A stretch of DNA of 64,000 nt from Acidobacteria bacterium OLB17 (GTDB lineage Bacteria; Acidobacteriota; Blastocatellia; Pyrinomonadales; Pyrinomonadaceae): positions 62,001 to 126,000 of the forward strand of contig LLEU01000025.1 in assembly GCA_001567505.1 (NCBI GenBank). Direction: 5' to 3'. The position numbers and the translations under genes are program-made. How positions within the stretch are numbered: position 1 is the first letter of the stretch; each line of letters opens with the position of its first letter. The notes beneath the pieces are model-generated. The model was not told the DNA's origin and ran no database searches. It saw only the letters and a program-made list of their open reading frames with translations. Positions 29,918-39,273 of the stretch are shown here, piece by piece.

Positions 29918-30859
29918 CTAACTGCCGATACGGCGGGCGACTCTCAGTTTTGAGCTCCGTGAACGCTTATTCTTTTTCTGCTCGTCATCGGACGGCACGA
30001 TCGGCTTCTTCGTGAGGATCTCGATCTTCTTTTCCGCACCGCAAATGCATTTGGGAATGCGCGGCGGGCAGCTGCATTTCCCGGAAAGCCTTTGAAAGGC
30101 CTGTTTTACAATGCGATCTTCGAGCGAGTGAAAGCTGATGATCGCGAGTATCCCGCCCTCGTTCAATTTTTCAATCGCCGCCGGCACGAACGCTTTCAAG
30201 ACATCCAATTCCCTATTCACTGCGATCCTGATCGCCTGGAAAGTTCGGGTTGCCGGATGGATCTTTGCGCCGGGACGCCTTCCCACGGCACGCTCGACCA
30301 AGCTCGCGAGGTCATCCGTCGTCTTGATCGGATCACCGGCCTCATTCCTTTCTGTGATCCATCGGGCGATGCGCCGGGATTTCCTTTCCTCGCCATAGTA
30401 ATAAAGGATGTCGGCGATCTCGGCCTCAGTCGAATTTGCGAGGAGTTCCGCGGCCGACTGGCCGGATCCTCGGTTCATCCTCATATCGAGTTCGGCCGGC
30501 GCATTGAAGCTGAATCCACGCGCGGCATCATCAAGCTGCATCGAGGAGACCCCAAGGTCGGCAACTATCGCGGCAACGCCATCTCCAGCATCAATGTCGG
30601 CGATCGCCTCGAAATTCGTATTTACAGCCCGAAAACGCCCGCCGAACTCGGCCAGCCGAGCCTTTGCCATCTCGACCGCCTTCGCGTCCTGATCGAGGCC
30701 GATCACATCGAATTCCGTCGATCTCAAGATCGCCTCGGAATGCCCGCCGAGGCCGAGCGTTGCGTCAATAACGACCGCGCCGCTGCCCTTTCGGACAAAC
30801 TCGACAACCTCGTCGCGAAGCACCGTCTGATGTGTGAACTCAGCGCTGGAACTTTGCAT
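29918..30859 (-). CDS. rsmH: 16S rRNA (cytosine(1402)-N4)-methyltransferase
   Basis: 313 residues from ATG 30859 (MQSSSAEFTHQTVLRDEVV); an in-frame GTG lies 24 bases upstream. Motifs: VIDATLGLGGHSEAIL (SAM site), VADLGVSSMQLDDAARGFSF, LDMRMNRGSGQSAAELL, IAVNRELDVLKAF and IISFHSLEDRIVKQAF. A cysteine pair region CSCPPRIPKCICG is typical of the family. First gene of the dcw cluster here; mraZ is not upstream. Confidence 0.96.
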   Translation of the reverse strand: MQSSSAEFTHQTVLRDEVVEFVRKGSGAVVIDATLGLGGHSEAILRSTEFDVIGLDQDAKAVEMAKARLAEFGGRFRAVNTNFEAIADIDAGDGVAAIVADLGVSSMQLDDAARGFSFNAPAELDMRMNRGSGQSAAELLANSTEAEIADILYYYGEERKSRRIARWITERNEAGDPIKTTDDLASLVERAVGRRPGAKIHPATRTFQAIRIAVNRELDVLKAFVPAAIEKLNEGGILAIISFHSLEDRIVKQAFQRLSGKCSCPPRIPKCICGAEKKIEILTKKPIVPSDDEQKKNKRSRSSKLRVARRIGS

Positions 30860-31027
30860 CTTCAAAGAGCAAGCCGTCTGCACATTATGCCCCGCACCAA
30901 AAAGTGTGGGACTAACGGAAAATTTTCTAAGTTAAAGGGTCTTTGGCCTTCGGAATTCGGTGCGTCGTACCGAAAAGTTCTCGGGGCCTTGGGCAGCAAG
31001 GAGTGTGATCACAGCCTAGCCAGCTTC

Positions 31028-31042
31028 GTTTAAGTGCTTAAG
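31028..31042 (-). promoter_or_regulatory. Palindromic element shared with the ftsZ leader
   Basis: Minus strand CTTAAGCACTTAAAC, identical over 15 bases to 17454-17468 on the plus strand. It lies about 170 bp before the rsmH start. Near-palindromic (TTAAG/CTTAA), so a dimeric regulator could bind either orientation. Inference only. Confidence 0.35.
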
Positions 31043-31180
31043 CAGTCCTTTCAAAGCAATGACCGGCGAAAACCGTCAAACTCAATGCTAAAAAGGATTC
31101 TACGGCTCATATCAGCTTCTGTCAATAGGAATCTTTCGGCCGCGTCTTAAACATCAGCATAAATCTTAACAAATATTGAG

Positions 31181-31203
31181 CGAGTCCATTTCGGACTCGT
31201 TTT
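31181..31203 (+). terminator. Small hairpin with T-run before the ZIP gene, possible attenuator
   Basis: CGAGTCC, loop ATTTC, GGACTCG, then TTTT. On the plus strand no gene ends here, and it lies about 58 bp before the transporter start, so leader attenuation is possible. The stem is only 7 bp and the T-run is short. Confidence 0.35.
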
Positions 31204-31260
31204 GTGAAAGGCGGCCGCGTTGGGTAGCATTTGATACGGGCGGCCTTCGCCGTAAACTTA

Positions 31261-32058
31261 ATGACCTCAAGCTTTTGGCAGATCTTCATCTTCGGTGCTC
31301 TCGCCGCCCTCGGAAATATCCTCGGCGGCCTCGTGCTGTTCCCTTCGAAATTCCAAACATACGCCAAAAGCTCGGTCCGCCATATCCTCGCGGTCGGAGC
31401 GGGCTTTATGCTTGCCGTTACGTTCATCGAGATCCTTCCGAAGACGATCGAGCTATGGCATCGCGAAGGCGGCGGTTCGGAGATCGGCGATGCGGCCCCG
31501 ATGATCCTCCTGCTTGCCGGCTATTTGCTTACCCAACTACTTGAGCACACGATCGCCCCGCACTTTCATCTCGGCGAAGAGGTACACGCGGACGACGGCA
31601 TTTCTGTCCACTCTGCATACGCGGCGGTCGCCGGTATGGGCATCCACACTTTCTTTGACGGAGTGATGATCGCGGCGGCAAGCGAGTTGAGTGCCGGCCT
31701 CGGATTTCTTGTCTTTCTCGCGGTCGTCCTTCACAAATTCCCCGAAGGCCTGACGGTCGGGTCGATGGTGCTTGCCGCCGGAAAAGGAAGATCGACAGTA
31801 ATGATGGCGACGATCACGCTTGGCCTCACGACGTTGCTCGGCGCGATGCTGTTCCACATCGCGGGCGAAGGCGTGAGCTCGCTCGTGCGGTACGCTCTTC
31901 CGCTCGCCGCCGGCGTGACGCTTTACGTTGCGGCAAGCGACCTCGTTCCCGAGATAAATCATCATTCGGGCCGCAGCGTTTTCGTAACGATCGCGATGTT
32001 CCTCGGCGTCGGCCTATTCTTCGCACTCGATCTTGCACTTTCGAGCGCCTTCCATTGA
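31261..32058 (+). CDS. ZIP-family metal transporter
   Basis: 265 residues from ATG 31261 (MTSSFWQIF), about eight membrane segments. ZIP features: HILAVGAGFMLAVTFIEILP, a histidine-bearing loop (LEHTIAPHFHLGEEVHADD), HTFFDGVMIAAAS and VVLHKFPEGLTVGSMV, where the HKFPEG helix supplies metal ligands. Probably imports zinc or another divalent metal across the inner membrane. An earlier in-frame start at 31231 adds ten residues with no better ribosome site. Confidence 0.88.
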   Translation: MTSSFWQIFIFGALAALGNILGGLVLFPSKFQTYAKSSVRHILAVGAGFMLAVTFIEILPKTIELWHREGGGSEIGDAAPMILLLAGYLLTQLLEHTIAPHFHLGEEVHADDGISVHSAYAAVAGMGIHTFFDGVMIAAASELSAGLGFLVFLAVVLHKFPEGLTVGSMVLAAGKGRSTVMMATITLGLTTLLGAMLFHIAGEGVSSLVRYALPLAAGVTLYVAASDLVPEINHHSGRSVFVTIAMFLGVGLFFALDLALSSAFH

Positions 32059-32115
32059 ATTAGCTGAAACATTCCGTTCTTCCTGTCGTATGTTTCTCTG
32101 GAGGCGACTTTTGCT

Positions 32116-32325
32116 ATGCGGGAACCATTACTAGCCGGTATTTTAAGCCTGCTGATACCGGGCGTTGGCCAGATCTATAACGGACGGATCCTTATCGGGA
32201 TCATTTGGCTGGTCTTGACCGGCTTTTCGTGGATCGGTTCGGCGGGCTTGCTTGGGTGGGTAGTTCATCTTATCGCCGCCTGGTGTGCGTACAGCTACGC
32301 AAAGGATAATCCTGTCAGAAGCTGA
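32116..32325 (+). CDS. Small two-helix membrane protein
   Basis: 69 residues. A first hydrophobic stretch with GILSLLIPGVGQIYNGR, a motif common in TM2-like small membrane proteins, then IGIIWLVLTGFSWIG and LGWVVHLIAAWCAYSYA. GGAGG lies 12 bp before ATG. A strong terminator follows. Role unknown. Confidence 0.7.
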   Translation: MREPLLAGILSLLIPGVGQIYNGRILIGIIWLVLTGFSWIGSAGLLGWVVHLIAAWCAYSYAKDNPVRS

Positions 32326-32353
32326 GGTTTTCTTCAATACAATCCTCCTCTTT

Positions 32354-32383
32354 GCCCGATGTTTGCCGACATCGGGCTTTTTT
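32354..32383 (+). terminator. Rho-independent terminator
   Basis: GCCCGATGT, loop TTGCCG, ACATCGGGC, then six T. A perfect 9-bp stem just after the small membrane protein gene. Its position rules out an upstream psd start at 32352. Confidence 0.92.
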
Positions 32384-32435
32384 CTTCATTTCGTTTAACG
32401 CAAAGGTTTTAGTAGTATTTACGATTGTTCATTTG

Positions 32436-33038
32436 ATGGCGAAAGAAGGATTACCGTTCATTTTAGTCGCACTTGCGATCGCCGGGATATTCGCGATCTT
32501 CGGCCTTTGGATCGGCGTCGTTGCACTTGTGCTCGTCGCCGCCTTTCTGGCGTATTTCTTTCGCGACCCGCACCGAACCGTTCCCGCGAACGGCGACACG
32601 ATCCTTGCCGCCGCTGACGGCCGCGTGACGAGGATCACGAACTGCGATGACGGAACGCTTGTCAGCGTTTTTATGTCGCCCTTTGATGTGCATATCAACC
32701 GCTCACCGATCACGGGCACGATCACGGACATCGTTTACGCAAAGGGGCGCAAGCTTCCGGCAACGCGGAACGAGGCAAGTTACGAGAACGAGCGGAATAC
32801 GCTCATCATCGAGGGCGAGGGCGTGACTGTTTCGTGTACGCAGATCGCAGGTATAATGGCCAGGCGAATTGTCTGCTGGCCAAAGATCGGTGATAAGCTC
32901 GAACGCGGCGAACGCTTTGGCCTGATCAAGTTCAGCTCCCGAACGGACGTCCTTGTTCCTGCGGGCTATAAGGTGACTGTGAACATCGGCGACCATGTCC
33001 GCGGAGGCGAGACCATAATTGCGCGGATCATCTCATAA
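32436..33038 (+). CDS. psd: Phosphatidylserine decarboxylase, short form
   Basis: Makes phosphatidylethanolamine from phosphatidylserine; self-cleaves to form a pyruvoyl group. 200 residues from ATG 32436 (MAKEGLPFILVALAI). Two N-terminal membrane segments, then YFFRDPHRTVP, AAADGRVTRI, VFMSPFDVHINRSPITG. The cleavage region reads GLIKFSSRTDVLVP near residue 165: the serine that becomes pyruvoyl is present, but the residue before it is Ser, where relatives usually have Gly. It abuts pssA, the enzyme that supplies its substrate. Confidence 0.9.
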   Translation: MAKEGLPFILVALAIAGIFAIFGLWIGVVALVLVAAFLAYFFRDPHRTVPANGDTILAAADGRVTRITNCDDGTLVSVFMSPFDVHINRSPITGTITDIVYAKGRKLPATRNEASYENERNTLIIEGEGVTVSCTQIAGIMARRIVCWPKIGDKLERGERFGLIKFSSRTDVLVPAGYKVTVNIGDHVRGGETIIARIIS

Positions 33039-33926
33039 ATGGCAGAAGTAAACGCTACACGGCCGCCTCATCGCGGCCTTAGGAAAGGCCTCTACGTTAT
33101 CCCGACGCTTTTTACGGCGGCGAATATCGGAATGGGCTTCTTGGCGGTGATCTCGTCGATCCGCGGCTATCACGCCTCATTCACGGATGTCGCTCTCGCG
33201 GCCCATTACTTTGACACCGCGGCTTTGGGGATCGGCCTTGCGATCCTTTTTGACACGCTCGACGGAAGGGTCGCCCGTGCGACACACACCGCGACCGAGA
33301 TCGGCGTCCAGTTTGATTCCCTGGCGGATATCCTAACGTTCGGGATCGCACCTGCCGCACTCGTATATGCCTGGGCGGTCGGCGGTGCGTTTGACGAAAC
33401 GGGAAGAGCTCATGGCTTCGGGTTGTTCCTGCTCTTTATGTTCCTGATGTGCGGGGCGTTCCGCCTTGCAAGGTTCAACCTTCTTGCGACGAGGCCGAGA
33501 GTGCTTGCCGAAGGCAATGTGAAGGTCGATAAACGCTACTTTGTGGGCTTGCCGATACCTACCGCAGGCGGTCTGCTCGCCGCACTTGTTCACTTTTCGC
33601 CGGCACCGCTTGTCTCCTTGGGAAAAGAGGCGGCGCAGCTTTATTCCTACTGCCTGCTTGCGATCGTCGCTGTCCTTGGGATCCTGATGGTCAGCAAGAT
33701 CCGCTACTTCAGCTTTAAGACCGCAGGTTCGGGGCGGCAAGGGTTTTTCCTGGTGCTTGCGATAGCGGCATTCGCGACCGGCATCTACCTTTACTCGCAA
33801 TATTCCCTTTTGATCGTTGCGGGCGTATATGCGGCACACGGCCTCGTCCTTTGGGTATTTCGTGCGATCTTCTTAAAGCCGACGATGGGTGCCGAGATCG
33901 AAACGGAAGCCGCTCACGATCACTGA
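33039..33926 (+). CDS. pssA: CDP-diacylglycerol--serine O-phosphatidyltransferase
   Basis: Makes phosphatidylserine from CDP-diacylglycerol and serine in the inner membrane. 295 residues, about eight membrane segments. The CDP-alcohol phosphotransferase signature is complete: DTLDGRVAR followed by GVQFDSLAD. Its ATG follows the psd stop directly, so psd-pssA is an operon making phosphatidylethanolamine. The last 7 bp overlap the convergent O-antigen-ligase-like gene. Confidence 0.95.
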   Translation: MAEVNATRPPHRGLRKGLYVIPTLFTAANIGMGFLAVISSIRGYHASFTDVALAAHYFDTAALGIGLAILFDTLDGRVARATHTATEIGVQFDSLADILTFGIAPAALVYAWAVGGAFDETGRAHGFGLFLLFMFLMCGAFRLARFNLLATRPRVLAEGNVKVDKRYFVGLPIPTAGGLLAALVHFSPAPLVSLGKEAAQLYSYCLLAIVAVLGILMVSKIRYFSFKTAGSGRQGFFLVLAIAAFATGIYLYSQYSLLIVAGVYAAHGLVLWVFRAIFLKPTMGAEIETEAAHDH

Positions 33927-35305
33927 TCGATTCCGCGGCCGATCCTGACATTCCCCTGGGATTCGAGCGGCGTAACGCTTGCCTTCCGGCGGCGTCGGTG
34001 CTGCGGCCTTCCGTCCATATCACGGACATCGTCATCATACTGCCTTCCGGAGGCGATCAACAGACTGAGGAGCGTGATGAACATCAGCGTTACGGCTGTG
34101 GTGTGCAGCACGAAGTCAAAAAGGCTGTGTACTAGCACCGCAAAGACCCCTGCGGCGGCTCCGACAGCAACGCCCCGCCGAAATCCATTCTCGACGCGAG
34201 TATTCTTCCTGATCGCCGTGAACACGAGATAGAGGAAGGCACCGGCGATAACCGCACCGATCAGGCCCGCGTTGGCGAGAACCTCCAGGTAGTCGTTGTG
34301 AGCCTGTTCGACCCGCGAAAGCCCGTTCGAGGTATCAAAGGGCGTGTAGGCTTGCCCAAAGGCTCCGATACCGGCCCCAAAAGGCAGGTTCGCGGAAATT
34401 ACCCGCAGCGTGACCGTCCAGATCTGCAGGCGGTCGGTCGTAACGTCACCGGCCTCGGCCGTCTCGGCAAAACGCGAAAGCGAGGTCTCGCCGCCGATCA
34501 TGATCGCTCCAGAGACAATGACCGCGATCGTGACCGCCGTAACGCCGATCAGTATGAGTTTCTTCTTTTTGCCGTGAGCGCTCGTCGTCAGCACAAAGAT
34601 CAGGCCGACCGCCGCCAACATCGCCACAAGCCCGCCGCGAGAGCCGCTCATCAGAAGCGCGATCCCCATCCAGACGACGGCGGTGATATAGAAAAGCTTC
34701 CTGTCCCTTCGGACAGCACCCGACATCAGCATCCCGAGCGGCAGGGCGATGGTCATTTCGATGAAGGCGGCGAAATTGTGCCGATTCACGAAAGAGCCGA
34801 ACGGACTGAGGCGTTCGAGGACGCCGTAGATCCGCGTTGGCGAAAGGAAAGACTGCAAGATCGCAAAGAACGCATACGCGAACCCGAAGATCAAGACGAA
34901 ATTCACGATCTTCTCGATGCGTTTTGCCCTATCGACCGTCGCAAGCATCAAGCCAAAGAAGACCGCGAGCACGAGCATATGCAGTGCCGCCATCGTCGTG
35001 TCAAACGGCGAAAGCGATAGCGTCCTCGGTATTCCGCCGACGCCCGCAATGTCGGCGATGTGGCCGAACGGGATGGTTTGGATGAACGCATAGATCGCAC
35101 CGGCGATCAAAGGCAACTGAATAAAATGCCTGCTGAAGACAACCTCACCGTTGATAAGTCCTGCGGCCAGCCAGATCAACGCGATCGCTGTCATAACGAG
35201 GTAAAAAAGGGCAAGCGTCGGCTGGTGAACGGTGCCGTAGGCGAGCGTCGCGATCGCAACGATCACACAAAGGGAAACAAATATCGAGCTATTGAGGATC
35301 TTCAT
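33920..35305 (-). CDS. O-antigen ligase/polymerase-like membrane protein
   Basis: 461 residues, about ten membrane segments. The region LMSGSRGGLVAMLAAVGLIF and the periplasmic loop FGAGIGAFGQAYTPF with QAHNDYLEVLANAGLIG match the Wzy_C/O-antigen ligase family (the AHNxYLe..a..G motif). It would join or polymerise surface glycans on the outer face of the inner membrane. The start overlaps the upstream TPR gene by four bases. Confidence 0.85.
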   Translation of the reverse strand: MKILNSSIFVSLCVIVAIATLAYGTVHQPTLALFYLVMTAIALIWLAAGLINGEVVFSRHFIQLPLIAGAIYAFIQTIPFGHIADIAGVGGIPRTLSLSPFDTTMAALHMLVLAVFFGLMLATVDRAKRIEKIVNFVLIFGFAYAFFAILQSFLSPTRIYGVLERLSPFGSFVNRHNFAAFIEMTIALPLGMLMSGAVRRDRKLFYITAVVWMGIALLMSGSRGGLVAMLAAVGLIFVLTTSAHGKKKKLILIGVTAVTIAVIVSGAIMIGGETSLSRFAETAEAGDVTTDRLQIWTVTLRVISANLPFGAGIGAFGQAYTPFDTSNGLSRVEQAHNDYLEVLANAGLIGAVIAGAFLYLVFTAIRKNTRVENGFRRGVAVGAAAGVFAVLVHSLFDFVLHTTAVTLMFITLLSLLIASGRQYDDDVRDMDGRPQHRRRRKASVTPLESQGNVRIGRGIDQ

Positions 35306-36589
35306 TGTGCGGTCAGCTCAAAGTCGTCATACCAAAGGCTGCCGATGAGCGGGCAGCCGTCCCCACAGAAAACTCTTGTCGTGCGGATCGAGATCGCCGT
35401 GCAGTTCTCAGGTGCCGTAAAATCAACCGAGATCTGCTGCCAATCGTTCGTACCTTGCGGCATTGGCTGGCTTGAGACGATCAATCGGTCGTCGATCGCA
35501 TTCGTAACATCGATCTGCGGAGGCCCGGCACTTCGCAGATTCTCCGTCCGCACCCAGAACGTCAGCCGATACTTCTTCGAAGGTTTTACGACGACAAGCT
35601 GCGAGGCCGTAAAAAGCGACGTCGCCGAATAATTCTTAAAGCTCAGGCGAAGACTCTTGGAACCCGTATGTTTTACGGCCCCGTCCCAAAGGACATCGAC
35701 CTTTCCCTGCTTCGGGAATTGCCAACCAAAATAGGACGGTTCGGAATTGTTGATTATCCGCTCGAAACCCGCATTCGAGACGGCCTCGGCACGGGCATCA
35801 GCATCGATGTTCAGCTGCCTTGAGAATTCAAGAGCTTCAGGGAATGCACGCTTGTCGAACAGTCCCTGCACCACGACCGACGAGATCTCCGGGAATTTTG
35901 CTTTATCCGCATCGCTCAACTTGTTCCAGATCCGAAGTGCGTCGGCCGCCTGTCCGCGTTGGGCGTAGAACATCGTAAGCGACACGAGCACGTCCGAGCC
36001 GTCGGCGGCAAGTTCCTCGACCTTTTGCGGGTCGTGGTCGAAAAAATCCCAGGCGAGCCCGAACACCTGCATCCGATATTTGTAATTATTTACTGTCGCG
36101 CGTTTCAGCTCCGGTTCGGCTTTTTCTATCTCTCCTTCGCGGATGTAGAAATTCCCGATCTGCATCGTGGGATCGTGTAGGTGGGAGCAAGTTCGACCGC
36201 GTGACGAAATGCCGTTTCCGCGCGTTCCGCATTCCCTGCCTGTTCCGATGCTCGCCCGAGCTCGATCCACCAGCGGTAGTCGTATGGCGAGAGCTTTACG
36301 GCCTCTTCCATAAGGTTCATCGATCGCGTGGCGGATTCGGGCGAGAATGCCTGGCGTTCGATGCCGGACGCGAGCCAGAAACTCATCGGGTCGCCGGGCG
36401 CGAACCTTTGTGCCGACGCAAGCAGTTCGCGGGCGGCCGGATCTGTCGGCACGGTCATTTCGGCGATCATATTGCCGAATTCCCTTCGGACCGACATCCA
36501 GCCGATCACGAAGACGACGCTATCGCCGCCGTAATGCCGAGTTTTGGAATTCCTTTCCTGGTCGAGAGTTTTACGAGATCCGAGGCCAT
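35302..36589 (-). CDS. TPR-type membrane-anchored protein with carbohydrate-binding-like domain, two frameshifts
   Basis: Start at ATG 36589 (MASDLVKLSTRKGIPKLG), a membrane segment that continues after a frame change near 36517 (VVFVIGWMSVRREFGNM). Then TPR-like helices (EAVKLSPYDYRWWIELGRASEQAGN, AFRHAVELAPTY). A second frame change near 36165 leads to MQIGNFYIREGEIEKAEPELKRA. The last 150 residues form a beta-sandwich-like domain (AGFERIINNSEPSYFGWQF, KSLRLSFKNYSA, YDDFEL) resembling carbohydrate-binding modules. Translation is coupled to the O-antigen-ligase-like gene, so a role in surface glycan handling is likely but inferred. Confidence 0.7.
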
Positions 36590-36681
36590 TTAGTATCGAA
36601 AGCACTGCACCGAAAGTTTGCCTGATTTTAGCAAAATTTCCGCAATTTGCATTTTCGCCCTAAGCTTTCTAGTTTTTAGTT

Positions 36682-37350
36682 GTGTCGATCGACGTTAAAA
36701 AACAAGCCGCTGCGGTGATACGCCGCCTGAAACGCGAATACCCTGACGCCCACTGCGCACTCGAGCATACGAATCCATTTCAGCTGCTGATCGCTACGAT
36801 CCTCTCGGCCCAATGCACCGACGCTCGGGTCAATATCGTGACCGCGGATCTTTTTAGGAAATACCATGGGCCCGCCGACCTTGCGAACGCAAAGACATCG
36901 GAACTCGAACGCGACATTCACTCGACCGGCTTTTTCCGCAACAAGGCCCGAAATATCCAGGCCGCTTGCCGCCGCATACTCGACGTTTACGGCGGCGAGG
37001 TCCCAAATAGGATGGATGACCTGCTTTCGCTCGCCGGGGTCGCGAGAAAGACGGCAAATGTCGTTATGGGGAATGCGTTCGGGATCGCGTCCGGCGTCGT
37101 CGTCGACACGCACGTTTCGCGTCTAAGCCAACGCCTCGGCCTTACCAAGAACAAAACGCCCGAGAAGATCGAGAAGGACCTTGAGGCGGCCGTTCCAAAA
37201 AAGGACTGGATAATGCTGCCGCACTGGTTGATATCGCACGGAAGGGCGGTTTGCATCGCACGAAAGCCGAAATGCCTCGAATGTGTCCTTGCCGACATCT
37301 GTCCGTCGAAGGAACTCTTCTATCCGGACCAATCCCGCAAGAAGAAATAA
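36682..37350 (+). CDS. nth: Endonuclease III
   Basis: DNA glycosylase/AP lyase removing oxidised pyrimidines. 222 residues. Helix-hairpin-helix LAGVARKTANVVMGNAFG with the catalytic lysine, catalytic aspartate in VVVDTHVSRLSQRLGL, and a 4Fe-4S cluster motif C-x6-C-x2-C-x5-C at the end (CIARKPKCLECVLADIC). GTG start. Confidence 0.96.
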   Translation: MSIDVKKQAAAVIRRLKREYPDAHCALEHTNPFQLLIATILSAQCTDARVNIVTADLFRKYHGPADLANAKTSELERDIHSTGFFRNKARNIQAACRRILDVYGGEVPNRMDDLLSLAGVARKTANVVMGNAFGIASGVVVDTHVSRLSQRLGLTKNKTPEKIEKDLEAAVPKKDWIMLPHWLISHGRAVCIARKPKCLECVLADICPSKELFYPDQSRKKK

Positions 37351-37387
37351 TGCGTGCCCGCCGTCCAAATAACAGCAGGCACGCATT
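37349..37387. terminator. Hairpin between convergent nth and M28 genes
   Basis: AATGCGTGCC (37349-37358) pairs with GGCACGCATT (37378-37387) across a 19-bp loop. It sits between two 3' ends. On the minus strand it is followed by a T-rich stretch. Confidence 0.55.
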
Positions 37388-37410
37388 GGAAAAGCAAAAC
37401 CTAAAGCTGC

Positions 37411-39060
37411 TTAGCGATTAGGAGTTGGCAGCGGAGGCATTTGGTCTTTCGGGAACCTCGGAAGCAGCTCATCGCGCATCGCAAGCGTATAGACCGCGGC
37501 CGCGAAAATGATCGCTGAGGCCTTAACATCCGGCTCGATGATACGTTCGTATGTATCGAGGTTAGTATGCCAGGTCACGCCGAAGTATTCGATCGGATCC
37601 TGCGAACCGCCGATCCCGGGAAGGCCCGCGTGGTTGAACGAAGTGCTGTCGGTACCGCCGAGGTTGCGGCTCTTGGTAGCAGTCACGCCGCCGAAGCCCA
37701 GGTCCTGGAACGGAGCGAGTGCTTCACGCAAGATCTCCGCGGCTTCCTCAGGACCGAAGACCGACATTGATCGGACGCGTCCCGTGCCGCTGTCGATGTT
37801 GAAGTACCCGCCGAATTTCTCGTACTCAGGCTTCGGATCCTCGGCTGAGCCGAAATGCGATTTCACATAGGCCTGCGAACCAAGAAGGCCCTGCTCCTCG
37901 CCGCTCCAGCAAGCAACACGGATCGTGCGACGCGGCTTTACGCCGATCGCTTTGAGGATGCGCGCAGCTTCCATCATCGTCGCGCAGCCGATCGCGTTAT
38001 CTGTCGCGCCGGTCGCCGAATGCCACGAGTCGAGATGGCCGCCGAGCATTATGACCTCGTCCTTCTTGTCAGATCCGGTTATCTCACCAATAAGGTTGTA
38101 GCTCGTTACGCCCGAAGGGATGATCCGGCTCTGAAGATTGAATTCCAGACGCACGGGCGTGTTGTCCTGAAGGATCCGGTAAATGCGTCCGAAATCCTCA
38201 TTTCTCATCACGACCGTCGGGATCACCTTCGAGATATCGAACGTGCGGTTGTTGAACGCCCGAACGGCACCGCGATCGAGCTGAGATTCATTGATGCGGA
38301 CAAGCGCACCATTGTCGAGTAGGAACTTATCCAGCTGTTGATCGACCTCGCGAGCATTCAGAGCGCCCGGCCGCGGCTTGACGCCCTGGAAACGCGGAAA
38401 GTTGAACGCAGGACCGCCGCAGTCTTCAGGCTTTTTCGTCGGGTCAAGACGGCAAACAAGGGCGTCCATCGAGATATGCTTGGGACGCGGTTCCGTTGAT
38501 TGGTCGATAAATGCCGGCAAGCCGACAAGAACCATCTTGCCTTTGACCGCGGCCTTCATACTGTCGAAGTACGCCGTAAGCTCTGCTTGCGTCGGCCCCT
38601 GCTTGATCGCCGGGTTCTCCGCCGAAGGAAATGTCGGCGTGACCAAACTTACGACCTCGCCCGTGACCGGACCCTTGGTCGAAGGCGTCCATGCGAGCAC
38701 TTCGTAGGTCAAAGTGTCCTCCTGCGGCGAGAGCATCAGGCCGGTATTGCGGCCATTCTGCCAGCCCGGATGACCGAACTCCCAAGCTTCGAGTTCTGCC
38801 TTATCGAAGCCCCAATTCTTCATCTCTGCGGCGGCCCATTTCGCCGCATTCACATGGTTCTCGCTGCCGGTCAGCCGCGGGCCATAAACATCCGTAAAAT
38901 AATGCAGAACACGCATTATCTTGGAATTTTCAAGGCCTTCCTTTCGGATCTTCGTGTACACCGAGGCTCGATCGGCCGTTTGGGCGGCCGTAAGCATCGG
39001 GAGGATCGTTAATTGAACGACTAGTAGGGCGCCGAGCACCCTAAGAAAGTGTTTTTTCAT
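37411..39060 (-). CDS. Secreted M28-family metallopeptidase
   Basis: 549 residues with a signal peptide ([20 protein letters not shown]). A PA-like insert ([18 protein letters not shown]) precedes the M28 zinc domain: [22 protein letters not shown] (His, Asp ligands), [13 protein letters not shown] (catalytic Glu pair), [10 protein letters not shown] and [11 protein letters not shown] (last His). This is the aminopeptidase/carboxypeptidase Q-like branch. Probably digests peptides in the periplasm or outside the cell. Confidence 0.9.
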   Translation of the reverse strand: MKKHFLRVLGALLVVQLTILPMLTAAQTADRASVYTKIRKEGLENSKIMRVLHYFTDVYGPRLTGSENHVNAAKWAAAEMKNWGFDKAELEAWEFGHPGWQNGRNTGLMLSPQEDTLTYEVLAWTPSTKGPVTGEVVSLVTPTFPSAENPAIKQGPTQAELTAYFDSMKAAVKGKMVLVGLPAFIDQSTEPRPKHISMDALVCRLDPTKKPEDCGGPAFNFPRFQGVKPRPGALNAREVDQQLDKFLLDNGALVRINESQLDRGAVRAFNNRTFDISKVIPTVVMRNEDFGRIYRILQDNTPVRLEFNLQSRIIPSGVTSYNLIGEITGSDKKDEVIMLGGHLDSWHSATGATDNAIGCATMMEAARILKAIGVKPRRTIRVACWSGEEQGLLGSQAYVKSHFGSAEDPKPEYEKFGGYFNIDSGTGRVRSMSVFGPEEAAEILREALAPFQDLGFGGVTATKSRNLGGTDSTSFNHAGLPGIGGSQDPIEYFGVTWHTNLDTYERIIEPDVKASAIIFAAAVYTLAMRDELLPRFPKDQMPPLPTPNR

Positions 39061-39217
39061 AGAGTTACGTATTCCTCGCGGGCGCTACGCCGGATCAGAA
39101 ATGCGTTACGCACGGACTTTTTTGGATTATTTTGAAGTAAGTACCTTCGAGGTTAATACTATATTATCGGCAAAAAGTTTCAAAAGCCGCACGAAGTTGT
39201 AGCCAATTGCAGAAAAA

Positions 39218-39245
39218 GAGCTGTCAGGATCGGTCCTGACAGCTC
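39218..39245 (-). terminator. Rho-independent terminator
   Basis: GAGCTGTCAGGA, loop TCGG (TCGG/CCGA on the other strand), TCCTGACAGCTC: a perfect 12-bp stem. On the minus strand it is followed by TTTTTCT. It ends transcription of the 39274-40992 gene. Confidence 0.93.
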
Positions 39246-39273
39246 TGCGAGGCCAAAGGTCGTGGGAGATCCT

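Larger units (their letters stand above)
30860..31260. other. Spacer between divergent rsmH and ZIP transporter genes
   Basis: About 400 bp with no convincing gene and no mraZ. It holds the 15-base near-palindrome shared with the ftsZ leader (31028-31042) and a small hairpin with four T before the transporter gene (31181-31203). No consensus -35/-10 pair was found for rsmH. Confidence 0.6.

Noticed and set aside
32352-32435. Longer N-terminus for psd beginning at 32352
   Set aside because: The extension would be encoded by a perfect rho-independent terminator; ATG 32436 gives the normal protein.
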